Counted from the stretch's first letter, positions 1 to 11,316 are shown. The stretch: 64,000 nt of DNA from Quillaja saponaria (GCA_029379385.1 CM055607.1:10788001-10852000), one strand, 5' to 3'. Notes: a model not told the origin generated them from the sequence alone. Numbers and translations: made by a program.

Positions 1-110
1 ATAAACTCCGTATGCAAATAAATAATTTATTAAATTACGTTTTACACAAAGCGTAAACTTATATTACGAAGTTGTAAAGTCAAATCAATTATTAATTTAA
101 CAGATTATTA
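1..110 (-). repeat. Boundary repeat, copy 1
   Basis: About 100 bp (AAACTCCGTATGCAAATAAA and following) occurs inverted here, as the outer end of the right arm at 55780-55880, and again in direct orientation to that copy at 63912-63995. Its presence at both outer arm ends and once more 8 kb away suggests a dispersed repeat that could have seeded rearrangement. Confidence 0.7.
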
Positions 111-309
111 TAACATAATTAAATTATTATCTACTAAAATTTGAGTGCTTTCCAATATAAAAAAGGTATTATAAATATTATATAATAACTAATTGGATAA
201 AATTATATATTTGAAGTTTTGAAATTAAAAAGAAAAAAACGGTTGATACTTGTTAAGACGAAATAAATTAAAGTTAGGTACGGCCCACATTAAAGAAAAA
301 AGAAGAAGA

Positions 310-1895
310 GCACGGAGTGCTTCTTCGAAGGTGGCCACCCAGGTAGCGGACTTTTAGACATAAGGGTCTATATCCCATCATTTTTATTTAAAATGATAAT
401 TTGTTTATTTTAATAATTAATATGGGGTAAACTCTGAAATTATATTTTTAAAAATTAGTTTCTGGATCCGACTCACTATGCCATCTCACCCCACGAACCC
501 TACAGCACATACCTCACAAGCGCGCATTAGAAAAAAAAAAAAAAGAGTTGAAACCGGCTTTTGAAAAGCCGGTTTCAACAAAATTTTGTTCCCCACGAGG
601 GATAAAATTTTGTTGGGGGTATACAATAATTTTTTTTATTATATTTTTATAATTATATTTATTTCTATTTTGTTTTTTTTACTTTCTAAATTTGACAAAT
701 TTTTTATATTGAATATAAAATAAATTATTTGGCTAAAAAACATAATTATATTAGTATCTACTACAATTTAAAACTCATAAAATATCCTAGTTTCTTTTTC
801 ATAATTTACTCTCCTTTCTAATGCTTTTATTCTCTCATTATAAAATAAATAATTAATTTCTTTCTTTTTATATATTATTAGAATAGATTTTATTAACAAT
901 GTATGAATTTTCCAAATAAAAGAAATTATGCAAAGAAAACTACTTTTAACAAAAAAAAAATCAAACAAATAAATTTAAAGTTGAAACAATAGGTATTATT
1001 CAAAGTTGAAACAGTATGAAGTTGAAAACAAAATTGAGGTCAGTATGACGGTAAGTATGTACGTAATGTATGTATAAGATTGATATTTGTTTACTTGCTG
1101 TTCTTGCACACTGACAGCCAATGTAATTTCAGTCTTTTCTCCTCCTTTACTTAGGGGAATGGGTTTAAGATAGGAGAGCGCAACAAAACAGAGACCTTCA
1201 AATCAAAGCCTACAAAATTTATTTGTTTGATTTTTTTTTGTTAAAAGCATATTTCTTTGCATAATTTCTTTTATTTGGAAAAATTCATACATTGTTAATA
1301 AAATTTATTCTAATAATATATAAAAAGAAAGAAATTAATTAATTATTTTATAATGAGAGAATAAAAGCACTAGAAAGGAGAGTAAATTATGAAAAAGATA
1401 ATATGATATTTTATGAGTTTTAAATTGTAGTAGATACTAATATAATTATGTTTTTTAGCCAAATAATTTATTTTATATTCAATATGAAAAATTTGTTAAA
1501 TTTAGAAAGTAGAAAAAACAAAATAGAAATAAATATAATTATAAAAATATAATAAAGAAAATTGTTGTATAATATTTTTCTCTCCCACTGCTCCCATCAA
1601 AATTTTGTCCCCCTAGGCCCACATGTGGGGGACAAAATTTTGTTGAAACAGGCTTTTCAAAAGCCAGTTTCATCTCTTTTTATTTTTATGTGCGCCCGTG
1701 AGGTGTGTGTTGTGAGGTACATGACATTGTGAGTTGGATCCAGAAACCAGTTTTTAAAAATACGGTTTCAGAGTTTACCCCATATTAGCTATTAAAATAA
1801 AAAAAATTACCATTTTGAACAAAAATGGTGGAATTTGGAGCCTTATGTCCAAAAGTCCCCCAAGGCAGCCGACCGGAGAAGTTAGACGTTGATGT
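310..1895. mobile_element. Foldback element with about 650-bp terminal inverted repeats
   Basis: Positions about 320-975 are complementary to about 1205-1890, leaving a roughly 230-bp unpaired centre. Outer parts share GGACTTTTAGACATAAGG against its mirror near 1848, inner parts share the AAATAAATTT block at about 966 and 1215. Both repeat arms contain a short GC-containing hairpin, perfect at 547-579 around GAAACCGGC. No transposase-like ORF is present, so it is a non-autonomous foldback or large-TIR MITE, perhaps Mutator-type. Exact ends and target duplication were not resolved. It is absent from the right arm. Confidence 0.8.
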
Positions 1896-2627
1896 AAGAC
1901 GGTCCCCTCTAGACCCTACGAGAAGGATTAAGCTACATTATTTGAAAATGATTGTTTATAACTTCTTATATATAAAATATGTGAAGCTCATATAATAATG
2001 TATATTTGTTAAGGAAAAAACTTTAGCTTCCATTTTTATTTATTAGCTAGAATGTAGCACTTTGCTTTTCTTAAAAAATAATAATATGTATTTTAAGTTA
2101 TGAAATGCATTTAAGTAGTTAACAATTAATTTAAAAATAAATATACATTCAAATACGATATTTTATAATTTATCATGATTTATTTTTTTCATGTTGTTTT
2201 ATAAAATAAATGAGAACGTCAATTTTTTGTTGTCATAAAATTAGATAAAATAATAAAATAATAGAAGTTAAAAAGAGACTAACAGTTTATAAAGTAAACT
2301 GGTCATTGAATATGAAATTTTGATTAAATGATGAATGGTTTATTATATTAAAAGAATTTAAAATATATTTAAATTAATGACTAACTCTTAACGAAAATCG
2401 TAATTATGCTTCTAAATAATTTTTCCTTCACTTTCTCCTCGTTTATTCACATTCTTTCCTCATCTCTAGTTGCCTTATTTTTGTTGATTATCAGCATTAT
2501 TTGAAAAGCATTTGCTTTGAAGAAACAATCTTAGAAATCTATTTCTTATTCTCTTTCATTTAATTGAATGATCAAAAGGGTTTTATTAGCATTCGACAAA
2601 TTGTTATAGGACTACTTGGTCGAATAC
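1896..2627. other. AT-rich intergenic stretch
   Basis: No supported gene. Homology with the right arm resumes at 2049 (AGAATGTAGC matching 54821-54830). Bases 1896-2048 have no partner in the other arm. Confidence 0.6.
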
Positions 2628-2753
2628 AAAATATTGTTTCTTAATATATCTATATGTTGTGGGATTGTGCACCGTTTTCATAATATTTCTGATACGTATT
2701 TGATATATTTCTGTTTCTAAATTAATCGATACTATATTAAGAAACAATATTTT
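2628..2753. mobile_element. Small palindromic MITE, left copy
   Basis: A perfect 20-bp inverted repeat (AAAATATTGTTTCTTAATAT) bounds a 126-bp AT-rich element with no coding capacity. Its partner is at 54084-54209. Family unknown. Confidence 0.6.
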
Positions 2754-2832
2754 GATCCTTGATATTGAGGATCGTTTGGATTGCAGCATGCGATGCTGTT
2801 TTGATTAGGGTTCTGAATCAAACAATAATAAC

Positions 2833-3425
2833 AAGAATTTTTTTAACAAAATACCCATGCCAATTACTATAATTTTTTAAAATAATTTTTTTTTATAAGT
2901 AACTAATTTAAACATTAAATAAGACTGAATTACTATAATGTTACAAATTTTCTATTTACATATTACAGGAGACACTAAAGAAAAATCCTAATAATAAGAT
3001 TAATATTTATGCTTCATGTTTTAAAAATGGATGGATAGATATTCTTAGAATATAATCCCACCCATCGTCACATTCAATTTTTTCTTTCTTCAACTTCATA
3101 AAAATGATGGTTTTAGTTTTTCTTTCTTTTTATAAAGTAAATTTATAAAAATAGTAAGAATTTTTCTAACAAGTACCCTTAACAATAATTATAATTTTTT
3201 AAAATTAAAATCTTTCAAAAGTATTTATTTATTTAATAATTACTATAACAAGTACCACAAATTTCTATTTACATAATCAAAATAAGTGCTCCTTAGGACA
3301 CTAGAAAAAACCTAATAATAAAATTAGTTTTTATGCTTCACGTTTTAAACTGGACGGATAGATATTCTTGGAGTATAATCCCCCCTGAGACGCATCGTCA
3401 AATTCAAACTTTACGTTCATATTGA
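2833..3425. repeat. Tandem duplication upstream of KTI-1 (left)
   Basis: Two units of roughly 300 bp, about 2833-3150 and 3151-3425, share in order a run beginning AAGAATTTTT, a TTTCTATTTACAT block, a TAATAATAA block, TATGCTTCA, GGATAGATATTCTT and a stretch ending in ATCGTCA. The second unit lies immediately upstream of the KTI-1 TATA box, so the distal promoter has been duplicated. The right arm keeps the same structure. Confidence 0.7.
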
Positions 3426-3430
3426 TACTC

Positions 3431-3438
3431 TATAAATA
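3431..3438 (+). promoter_or_regulatory. TATA box of KTI-1 (left)
   Basis: TATAAATA lies 73 bp upstream of the KTI-1 ATG, a normal spacing for a plant promoter with a short leader. Confidence 0.65.
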
Positions 3439-3504
3439 GAAGCTTCAGAGAGCTCCTCCATCCACCAACAAATTAACAAACATAGCCACTCAATTAAAAG
3501 AAAA

Positions 3505-4140
3505 ATGAAGACATCATCGATTGCAGCTCTCACCACCTTCCTTCTCTTTGCCCTGATTACCACAAATCCATCTGTAGTTGCAGCTCTAGTGCTTGACACA
3601 GAAGGCAACCCAGTTGAATGGCACAGAAATTACTATATCTTGCCATTTGTTTGGGGACCTTTAGGTGGTGGCCTCACCCTCGGAAGCCATAACAATAGCA
3701 GCTGCCCATTATATGTTACCCAAGAACCTTCTGACTTCTCAAATGGCTTCACGGTAGCCTTTTCACCCAGAATTTTCAGACTACCTTTTGTTTCTTCATC
3801 AGCTGAGTTGAGCATCAAAACCACTGGTTCAGTTACAACATGCAAGCTTTCACTAGTGTGGAAGTTTGTCCCTGTATCGATCAGGCTGTGGTACGTGAGT
3901 ACTAATGGAAATTCTGATTTCCAAAATAGTATTTTCAGAATTGAGCATTACGAGTCATATTATTACAAGATAGTATTTTGTCCAGCCCGATCTCCAATCC
4001 CAACTTTGTGTAAGGGCCTGGGAATTGATTATGCTGAGGATGGAACTAGATATTTGGCTATCGGTGATGATATCAAACCATTCATGTTTGTGTTCAAAAA
4101 GGCTGACCAATCCCAAACGAATATAAAAACTGTTGTATAA
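3505..4140 (+). CDS. Kunitz-type protease inhibitor KTI-1 (left, intact)
   Basis: This is an intronless 211-residue secretory Kunitz (STI) inhibitor, expected to block serine proteases in the vacuole or apoplast. A hydrophobic signal peptide covers about residues 1-27. The Kunitz signature begins at LDTEGNPVEWHRNYYILP (30-47), followed by the GGGLTLG turn. Cysteines 67, 113, 159 and 169 fit the usual two disulfides. The exposed reactive loop is FSPRIFRLPFV (86-96), with Arg92 the likely P1 residue by alignment with KTI paralogues; P1 is an inference. An N-glycosylation sequon (NNSSC) abuts the first cysteine. The start was chosen because it precedes the signal peptide directly. AATAAA signals follow at 4167 and 4242. 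The right-arm copy differs at about ten residues and is broken. Confidence 0.95.
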   Translation: MKTSSIAALTTFLLFALITTNPSVVAALVLDTEGNPVEWHRNYYILPFVWGPLGGGLTLGSHNNSSCPLYVTQEPSDFSNGFTVAFSPRIFRLPFVSSSAELSIKTTGSVTTCKLSLVWKFVPVSIRLWYVSTNGNSDFQNSIFRIEHYESYYYKIVFCPARSPIPTLCKGLGIDYAEDGTRYLAIGDDIKPFMFVFKKADQSQTNIKTVV

Positions 4141-4247
4141 GATAATTATGTAACAAGCTAATGGTAAATAAAGCAATCATCAAGGAAGTACATCTTTCTA
4201 TAAGTGCAGATCAATTGTGATTTAAGCTCTAGCAGAAATGAAATAAA

Positions 4248-4959
4248 ACGTGTCTATATGTGCATGACTTTTGTGCGTCATTTCAAGGTTTTTTTTTTAA
4301 TTTTTTTTTCATATTCTAATTTCGTTTCCAATAAATGATTATTACATTCTCATTTTGTTCCTACACATTTGTCAGTTACATAATTTAAAAAGAAGTTTGC
4401 AGAAAAAAATTATAAATTGATATTTCATGTACTGATAATTTATTTATTTTTACACCGTAAGTAAATAAAAAAATGACATGTGTCGTTAGTGCTTATAAAT
4501 ATTATTTATCAACACTAACATAATTAAATTTTAACTCAAAACTTATTCTCTTTAGAAATTACTAGTAAAATGTAATTAGTTGTGGAAACATAAAAATATA
4601 ATAAGGAGATACAATCATTTTAGATTGAAAGAATAGTTTGGAGTAGATAAATAATATTCATCCTACAAATATATTGTCTTCAGTCTGAATTTTATTCAAC
4701 TACCGGCCCTCATTTTTTATAAGGCACTTGGCACCTTGAATAAAATTAAAGAAAATCTCACCAACTACAGATAGCATGGAGGAGCTCAACAATCTCATAA
4801 AGATGAGAGAATAAGAAAAAATTAAGCTACAAAACCAAATCAGAAAGCATAAAAGAAAAAGAGAGATCGATGAGGTAGTGTAAATTGCATTTAAATAGTA
4901 TGAACAGTGAGAGAAATAAGGGTGTAAATCTACAGGGAAGTTATACTTAGTATATCTTG
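4248..4959. other. Intergenic, no supported gene
   Basis: AT-rich sequence downstream of KTI-1. A 99-codon ORF on the minus strand (4700-4999) is identical in translation to its mirror at 51730-52029, but this only reflects arm identity. It starts inside a KTI-like 3' untranslated block and resembles nothing I know, so I do not call it a gene. Confidence 0.5.
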
Positions 4960-5520
4960 TATAGATGTTGTTGAGATGCAGCGCACCTACGTTGTTCATG
5001 TGTAATTTGTTTCGTTAAGTTAAAGCTTCCTTAATTACCTTTCCACTTTAACATTTTAATTTGCGTGTTTCTTTTTCTTTTTTTGTTCGAAGGTTTATAT
5101 AGAGGAGTTAAGAGTTTATAACAAGTTTTGAGAAACTTAAACCCATAAATTAATAAGATTCAACTTATATTATCAGTTAAACATCTAAACACCAAGAACA
5201 AAACTTCAATTTAAAGTTTTAAATTCTAAATTTAAAATCCATTTCACCTAACTGCACAGCTAATATGATATTATTGAACCATAAAAATTAACAATTTTAA
5301 TAGCCCTACCTGACCAACTCAAATTCCAAACCATAATTATCTTGAATTGCATCACATAACCAAGCTAGTTACCCTAATCATTAGCATTAGTCAAGTAATT
5401 CAACTTTCTGAAATTTTAATGACATCAACCAATTGGTACATTTCATAGATCCACAATTTAACTCACTTCTAAGCAAGCTCTCATTAAGAACTGCAACCAC
5501 TAAAATAGACAACCTATTTC
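4960..5520 (+). repeat. Orphan KTI 3' flank block, related to 14265-14900
   Basis: The sequence from GATGCAGCGCACCTACGTTG through the ACTAAAAT run repeats the 3' untranslated and downstream region of KTI-4 (14265-14900), with a roughly 100-bp indel. No KTI-4-type coding sequence precedes it here. This is probably the footprint of a duplicated KTI whose coding part was lost. Its mirror is about 51200-51760. Confidence 0.65.
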
Positions 5521-5686
5521 AAACATGGTCCATTGATTGGTACTAGGATTAGGGTATTAGCTTTGAATTTGGGTAATCAAAACTCTGCTAAAATTGTATT
5601 AAACGTGTTCCGTACGACATGATATATATATATATATATATTTTCCAGTGAATATCCATATATGACTACTGACCTCTGCTACCAAT

Positions 5687-5693
5687 ATAAATT
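5687..5693 (+). promoter_or_regulatory. Core promoter of KTI-2 (left)
   Basis: TATAAAT followed by TTCATACTGCTTCCCTTGGA. This TATA-plus-leader module recurs before KTI-4, KTI-6, KTI-7 and KTI-8, placing them in one promoter subfamily. A TA dinucleotide tract lies just upstream at about 5622-5642 and differs in length between arms. Confidence 0.65.
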
Positions 5694-5754
5694 TCATACT
5701 GCTTCCCTTGGAGCTGATCATCTCATTCATACTCCAACCTACAGATTAAAAACA

Positions 5755-6414
5755 ATGAAGAAGACAACTAGTCCACTACTAGTACTCTCTTGCTTCCTAA
5801 TTCTCTTTCCCTTCATCACCAAACCATTTCTTGCTGTTGTTAAGCCTGTGCTAGACACAGATGGTGAACCACTCCAGTGGTTTACTAATTACTATGTCTC
5901 ACCACATATTTGGGGACCTACTGGTGGTGGCCTTAGACTTGGCACCCATAGAAACAAGTCCTGCCCACTCTATGTCACCCAAGAAAATTCCAAAGATGAA
6001 AGGGGCTTCCCGGTAAAATTTTCACCTGTGTCATCTAAATTACCTTTCGTCACCACATCCACCAATGTTAACATCCAGACGATTGCTCAAACAGATTGTG
6101 TAGACTCCCGGGTGTGGAGGCTTATCAAAGAATATACAGGGGTGTGGTTTCTGGGTAATGATGGTATTGCATCACCAGGTATTGATGGAATCGTTAGCAT
6201 GTTTAAGATAGAGAGGGCTGAAAAAATTGTTGCCTACAATCTTGTTTTCTGTCCTGGGCTTGTCCCAACTATATGTAATACTCTTGGATTGTATTCTGAT
6301 CATGAGGAGGAGGGTAAAAGATATTTGGCCTTGAGTGATAAAATCCAACCATTCACAGTTGTGTTCCAAAAGGCTTCTTCAACTTCCTCAAACCATATTC
6401 AAAGTGTTGCATGA
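5755..6414 (+). CDS. Kunitz-type protease inhibitor KTI-2 (left, intact)
   Basis: An intronless 219-residue Kunitz inhibitor. An upstream in-frame ATG at 5662 would lie at or before the transcription start, ahead of the TATA box, so the ATG at 5755 before the signal peptide is preferred. The signal peptide covers about 1-29; the domain starts PVLDTDGEPLQWFTNYYV (31-48). Cysteines are at 70, 115, 166 and 174. The reactive loop FSPVSSKLPFV (89-99) gives Lys95 as inferred P1, suggesting a trypsin-like target. Sequon NKS precedes Cys70. The protein is identical to its right-arm copy. KTI-8 is a broken close relative. Confidence 0.95.
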   Translation: MKKTTSPLLVLSCFLILFPFITKPFLAVVKPVLDTDGEPLQWFTNYYVSPHIWGPTGGGLRLGTHRNKSCPLYVTQENSKDERGFPVKFSPVSSKLPFVTTSTNVNIQTIAQTDCVDSRVWRLIKEYTGVWFLGNDGIASPGIDGIVSMFKIERAEKIVAYNLVFCPGLVPTICNTLGLYSDHEEEGKRYLALSDKIQPFTVVFQKASSTSSNHIQSVA

Positions 6415-7448
6415 GATGATTACGATTACTCAGTGCATAATGGAGTAAAAAAAGGTACCTGAATAAAGAGATCAGTATATATGTAATACGCATAATTATC
6501 ACATAGTGAAACTCAATAATCGATCCTATTCCTATCTTTCTAAGCTAGCCAAGTCCATGTGTTACATAAAATTAATTAAATGTGTTTAGTGGTCAAGTGT
6601 GATTGGGCTAATTTATGTGTATCTTGATTAATCAAACTCTTCATTCTGGTCAAAATTAGATCATCCATGCTGGGACTAAAAAATTTATGAAGATTTTATT
6701 TTTCATGATCTTTGGAGTTTTGAACCCAAGAAATCAATTAATAAAGCACACGTTCTTGATCATCAAATCAATCCTTAGAGTTCAATTATTGCATATTTTG
6801 CTTTATTTCTATGTAGTGAAGAAAAATCAGAAACTTTGTTAATTTTCAACTTGACATTTTAACTTGCAAAAAAATCTTGGATGTTCACTAATAATTAAAT
6901 TGTTGCGTATTTAGCAAGTGCTTCAAATATTAATGACTTCTCTCTCTCATATGCCCCTTTTTTTCTTTGGGTTTCGACTTGATAATACTAGCTCATTATC
7001 TAATAATAAGGGCATACACATAATTTTCAAAATTAAAATTCTTTTGATGAGTGACAAAAAACAGGTTCTTGGAAGAATAAAATAGTAAACTTAATTAAAC
7101 AAAAAAGAACTACTTAAAGTTCTCTTAATTTTTAAAAATTCAAAACTCTGAAATTAGGTAAATATATATGGAATCCGAAATTTGAAAGAGTCTGTCATTT
7201 AATTAGTGAAGAGATTAAAAAAAATATTTTATTAGGTTGGACACGTGCTATTTATCAATTTTCTTATAAATGTAAAATAATATGTTGATTTAATTAATTT
7301 TTATTAGTATGACTATAATTCATCTTAATAGACATATATCATACAAGAATCACTCAATGACAAAGTAAATCTCTTCCATTATTAATTGTTATTAACATCA
7401 CTATAAAATTATATATAATTTTACTAATTTTTATTAACATGACTATAA
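6415..7448. other. Intergenic, no supported gene
   Basis: AT-rich sequence conserved in the right arm. I see no exon, RNA gene or clear repeat beyond simple AT tracts. Confidence 0.5.
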
Positions 7449-8499
7449 TCTATACCATATATAAAAGAGCATTAAAGGAAGAATAGTTCGATTTCCTATT
7501 TCATCCTTTGTACTTATTAAATTTTCAATATTGCCACACCTTCTTGGATGTCTCTCTCAATAGAGCCGTTCTCTCAATTGATTATTATAATAAGATTAAT
7601 TTTAATTTTAAACAGTATAAAAGAGCCTTAAAGGAAGCATCTTTTGATTTTCTATTTTATCTTTTGTACTTATTAAAGTTTTAATATTACCAAACCCTAT
7701 TAATGTTTATCACAATAGAGTCATTTTCTCAATTGATTATTATAATATGATTAATTTTAAACTATAAATATATTTCTAATTAAACGTTTAGAGTTTTGTT
7801 CTAATATGAAGTGTTCAGTTACTCCATAATTTTGGAGTTTGACTAAAATTGAAAATTGAAAATTTAATAAATTTAATTGAAACTGTAAATATTTTTCTAA
7901 TTAAATTGTTTTAGTTTTGTTCTAATATGAATTATTTTTTATTTTTAAAACTTCATAATAGTTTTAGATTTCTAATTATGTTATATATGATAACATTAGC
8001 AATACCAATGTTTACAGAATACATTGGCAAGTTTGAAATTGAATTTGAGAATTTGAACCTTGGAATTCTTTATCCAACCATAATTGGCAAGCTTATGAAG
8101 CTCCATGTTCATATACTCTTTTTGTTTTTTATTTTTGACAATTTCTGAAGTTACATTATTAGACTAATGATACAACACCTCTCTTAATCTTGTGTGATCA
8201 AAATTCTTTAGAATTTTTTGCTGAAAGTTCCGGCTGCTGAACATAAACTCTCTTCATAATTAGTCCTGTGATTCATTTTTAAATATATGTGTAAATTATA
8301 AATTAAATTTTTTTATTGAATTTATCTATTTGCTTGTTGTCATTAGCATTAAGTAATATTTTATTATTAATTATAACTTTTTAAATATGTATATCAATTG
8401 TTGATGAACATATATTTATATATCATAAACGTGATTCACGACATATATTTATATATTATAAACATGATTTATACACAATGCATATACCACGAAAGCTAG
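7449..8499 (+). mobile_element. Helitron-like element, left copy
   Basis: The element begins TCTATACCATATATAAAAG directly after an A and ends ACCACGAAAGCTAG directly before a T. This fits Helitron rules: 5' TC, 3' CTRR, insertion between A and T, no target duplication. It is about 1.05 kb and non-coding, hence non-autonomous. Near its 5' end are two tandem copies of a 156-bp unit (7461-7616, 7617-7772), followed by a diverged about 115-bp tandem pair around 7765-7930. A clear 3' hairpin could not be confirmed. The same element is in the right arm, so insertion predates the duplication or haplotype split. Confidence 0.45.
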
Positions 8500-8750
8500 T
8501 CGTCTTAATAAACATATATCATGCAAGAATCATTCTAACGTAGATCCGTTAATCAGATATCACCTTATCCCTTCCAACCCCTTTTCCCATATAAAATATA
8601 ATTTGAACATGTTGTCCATCATTGGAACTCGGATCAAACAAGTTAAATAAATTTTCACGTTTTGCATGCACCTTCAAAAAAATTCGTGGATGCATCCTCT
8701 ATATCCTTGTTTTTGTGATACCATTATCCATAGTTGGTGGCTAGCTAGCC

Positions 8751-8757
8751 TATAAAT
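8751..8757 (+). promoter_or_regulatory. TATA box of KTI-3 (left)
   Basis: TATAAAT lies 91 bp before the ATG. In the right arm the same site reads TATATAT. Confidence 0.6.
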
Positions 8758-8841
8758 TCACAGCTTTTGGGGATCATTTCATACAAAAAATTAAGAGAGA
8801 AAGAAACACAGGCAACTAGCCAACCAACCAACCAAAAGAAA

Positions 8842-9489
8842 ATGAAGACAACTAGTCCACTACTAGTAGCATTCTCTTGCTTCCTTCTCTTTGCCTTCAT
8901 CACAAAACCATTGATAGCTGCTGCTGAACCTGTGCTCGACACAGATGGCGAGCAGCTTCAATGGGGTGTCGAGTACTACATCTTACCAGTCTTCAGAGGA
9001 CGCGGCGGGGGTCTCACCCTAGCCGATAGTAAGTACTGTCCACTGAATGTTGTCCAAGAACATTCTGAGCTCTCTAATGGCCTTCCATTAACCTTTACAC
9101 CCGTGTTCTCTAAATTACCATTTGTCCAAACATCTAGTGACTTGAACATTGAGTTCTCCGGGGCATCAATCTGTGTTCAGTCATTAATATGGAGACTTGT
9201 AGAGTCAAAGGGGATCTGGTTTGTGAGTACAGATGGTAAGAAACATGAACCATCACTCACAAGTTGGTTTAAGATTGAGAAAGATGGAGATGATTACAAG
9301 CTTGTTTTTTGTCCCAAATCGTCTGAGATCCCCTATTTATGTGGAGATCTTTCAATATATATTGTTGGGAGTGAAACAAATCAACTAAGACGTTTGGCTT
9401 TGGGTGAGTACGACAGCCAAGCATTCAGAGTCAAGTTCAAGAAGGCCTCAAGTATAACTAAAACCGAATATTTGGAAACTGTGGTGTGA
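8842..9489 (+). CDS. Kunitz-type protease inhibitor KTI-3 (left, intact)
   Basis: An intronless 215-residue Kunitz inhibitor with a signal peptide (about 1-28). The domain begins PVLDTDGEQLQWGVEYYILP (30-49). Cysteines are at 66, 111, 157 and 167. The reactive loop FTPVFSKLPFV (85-95) puts Lys91 at inferred P1. It lacks the glycosylation sequon before the first cysteine that most paralogues have (ADSKYC instead). The ATG at 8842 is the first AUG of the leader and directly precedes the hydrophobic peptide. AATAAA at 9645 is the likely poly(A) signal. The right copy differs by Glu44Gln and Ser161Pro. Confidence 0.95.
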   Translation: MKTTSPLLVAFSCFLLFAFITKPLIAAAEPVLDTDGEQLQWGVEYYILPVFRGRGGGLTLADSKYCPLNVVQEHSELSNGLPLTFTPVFSKLPFVQTSSDLNIEFSGASICVQSLIWRLVESKGIWFVSTDGKKHEPSLTSWFKIEKDGDDYKLVFCPKSSEIPYLCGDLSIYIVGSETNQLRRLALGEYDSQAFRVKFKKASSITKTEYLETVV

Positions 9490-9904
9490 GATATATTTAG
9501 CCTTAATTTTCTGTTAATGCATGTAGCCTGCATGTTAGTTTCAAGCTCAAATTCCATGTAAGAGTTAGTGGCTTTGGTTAGTTATGCCCTTTAGTATAAG
9601 TTGTTGTGTCATGTGTGTTCCGTAATTTCCATTCGGTTCAAAGAAATAAAAATTGAGCTTTGTTTACTTTTCTCTCTTATTTTATTTTCTAGCATAATTT
9701 AATTGGGTAAAAGATCATTTGTTGTTACCCTAACATTTTGTGACACTTTATTTTCTGGCTCATAATTAGGAAGGCAAGGAACCAAATATTTTTATAACAT
9801 AATGTGATGGTTAATTAGTAAAATCCAATTTTCTATTTTTATTTTGGAGCAAACTGGAAATCAACAACTTAAGAAGGAAGAACAACAAGTGTAGGGAATC
9901 ATCT

Positions 9905-10385
9905 TCTCTTCAGGTCCGCCTGAGGCTACAGAAACAAAACTAGGAACAAAATTATAAGTGCTTAACATATCCAACTGCTGCGCGCTCCTGTTTTAGCCAA
10001 AATATCAGCACAACCTTTCCATTCGTCTCACTGAAAGCATGGCTCAACTTCACCTCCTGAATATTCTTCTTTAGACCATATTTCATCTTATTCACCCATT
10101 GTGGTATAGTACAAAACAACACAACCGTTAGAATTATTCTTCTTGAAGCCTTATTTCATCCTATTATACAGAGCATCAATTAACCTCCCATAAAAATCGA
10201 TTTCTTCATTACCCCATAGAGTCCTGGTAGCTCACTGCCCTATAACCATGCTATGAATGGAGTTGTTCTCTTCACACAACTTTTAGCCAAATTGTCTGCC
10301 ATTCCATTTCCTTCTCTCAAGATGTGGATTACATTGACCCTTTTTATCTTAGTTATTTCCCTCTCGATTAGCTTTAAAGAAAATG
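9905..10385 (-). pseudogene. LINE-type RNase H remains, left copy 1
   Basis: Read on the minus strand, two degenerate pieces of the RVT_3 RNase H-like domain of plant non-LTR retrotransposons are visible. One reads HILREGNGMADNLAKS and the other ETNGKGCADILAKTGA, both carrying the terminal Asn-x-x-AD-x-LAK motif. Frames are interrupted and no reverse transcriptase is present. The mirror is about 46325-46800. Confidence 0.65.
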
Positions 10386-10389
10386 ATCT

Positions 10390-11276
10390 CTCTGAGATTT
10401 TACATTGATGATGTTAAAAATAAAAAAAAATAAAAACATCAGTACAGTTTGGGAGGTTCTCTCTTTCTTCACTAGTTCCTTTTATTTTGGAAGAAATAAT
10501 TCATGTAAACTTCGTTTAGTATAGTCTTAAAAATATTTCTCTTTTTTGATTTACCAAAAATAAAATAAAATATGAGCAGAAACGATATTACAAATGTACT
10601 TGATTAAAAGAAGGTCTGATAGTATTAATCTTCCAATGTACGAAAGAAAAAACGCTTCATGTTATTTCAAAGAACTAATTAACTCAAAATTACAAACTTG
10701 ATGAAAAACAATTCACTATCATCTCATCTCATCATCATCAACTTATAAAAGCGTGAGATTTAATAATAGATTTTAAATGTCTTATATACATAAGCTACAA
10801 TCTATTATATATGTTTAACATGGTCCCGTTAATTATCAATTAGGTTGCAATATATATAGATAGGGAATATATTAATTAGGGGAACCAAAAGTGCTAAACT
10901 AATTTAAATATACTTAATCTTATCCATATGAATGCATGGTTATTATGTTAAGCTTATCTTCATTTGTATGTATATGAGAAAGAAGCATGTTATCCATCAC
11001 TTATGAAATTATTTAATTAACAAATCCATCCTTGTCTGCTAGATTCCTAGCTAGCAAGTACCAACTCAACTAGTCAACAAAGAATTGGGATTCTAATTAC
11101 ATTTAACAATTGATTTATCCATAAATTATTGGTTTGTTAATCTTATCTTCACTTGTATGGTGACAATGAATCATGCATGCCACCCGTTATTGAACAAATT
11201 AATTATCCATCAATGACTGACAAATTTTTACTAGTCTACTAGCTATGAATATATTAATTGGGAGAATCAAATGTGG

Positions 11277-11316
<40 letters not shown>

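Noticed and set aside
4700..4999. 99-codon minus-strand ORF, identical to 51730-52029
   Set aside because: Conservation is explained by arm identity. It begins in a KTI-like 3' untranslated block, has no family resemblance and no promoter I can point to.
5662..5754. N-terminal 31-residue extension of KTI-2
   Set aside because: The upstream ATG precedes the TATA box, and the extension would bury the signal peptide.
11278..11311. TA tract as regulatory element
   Set aside because: Simple microsatellite; similar tracts occur throughout and vary in length between arms.
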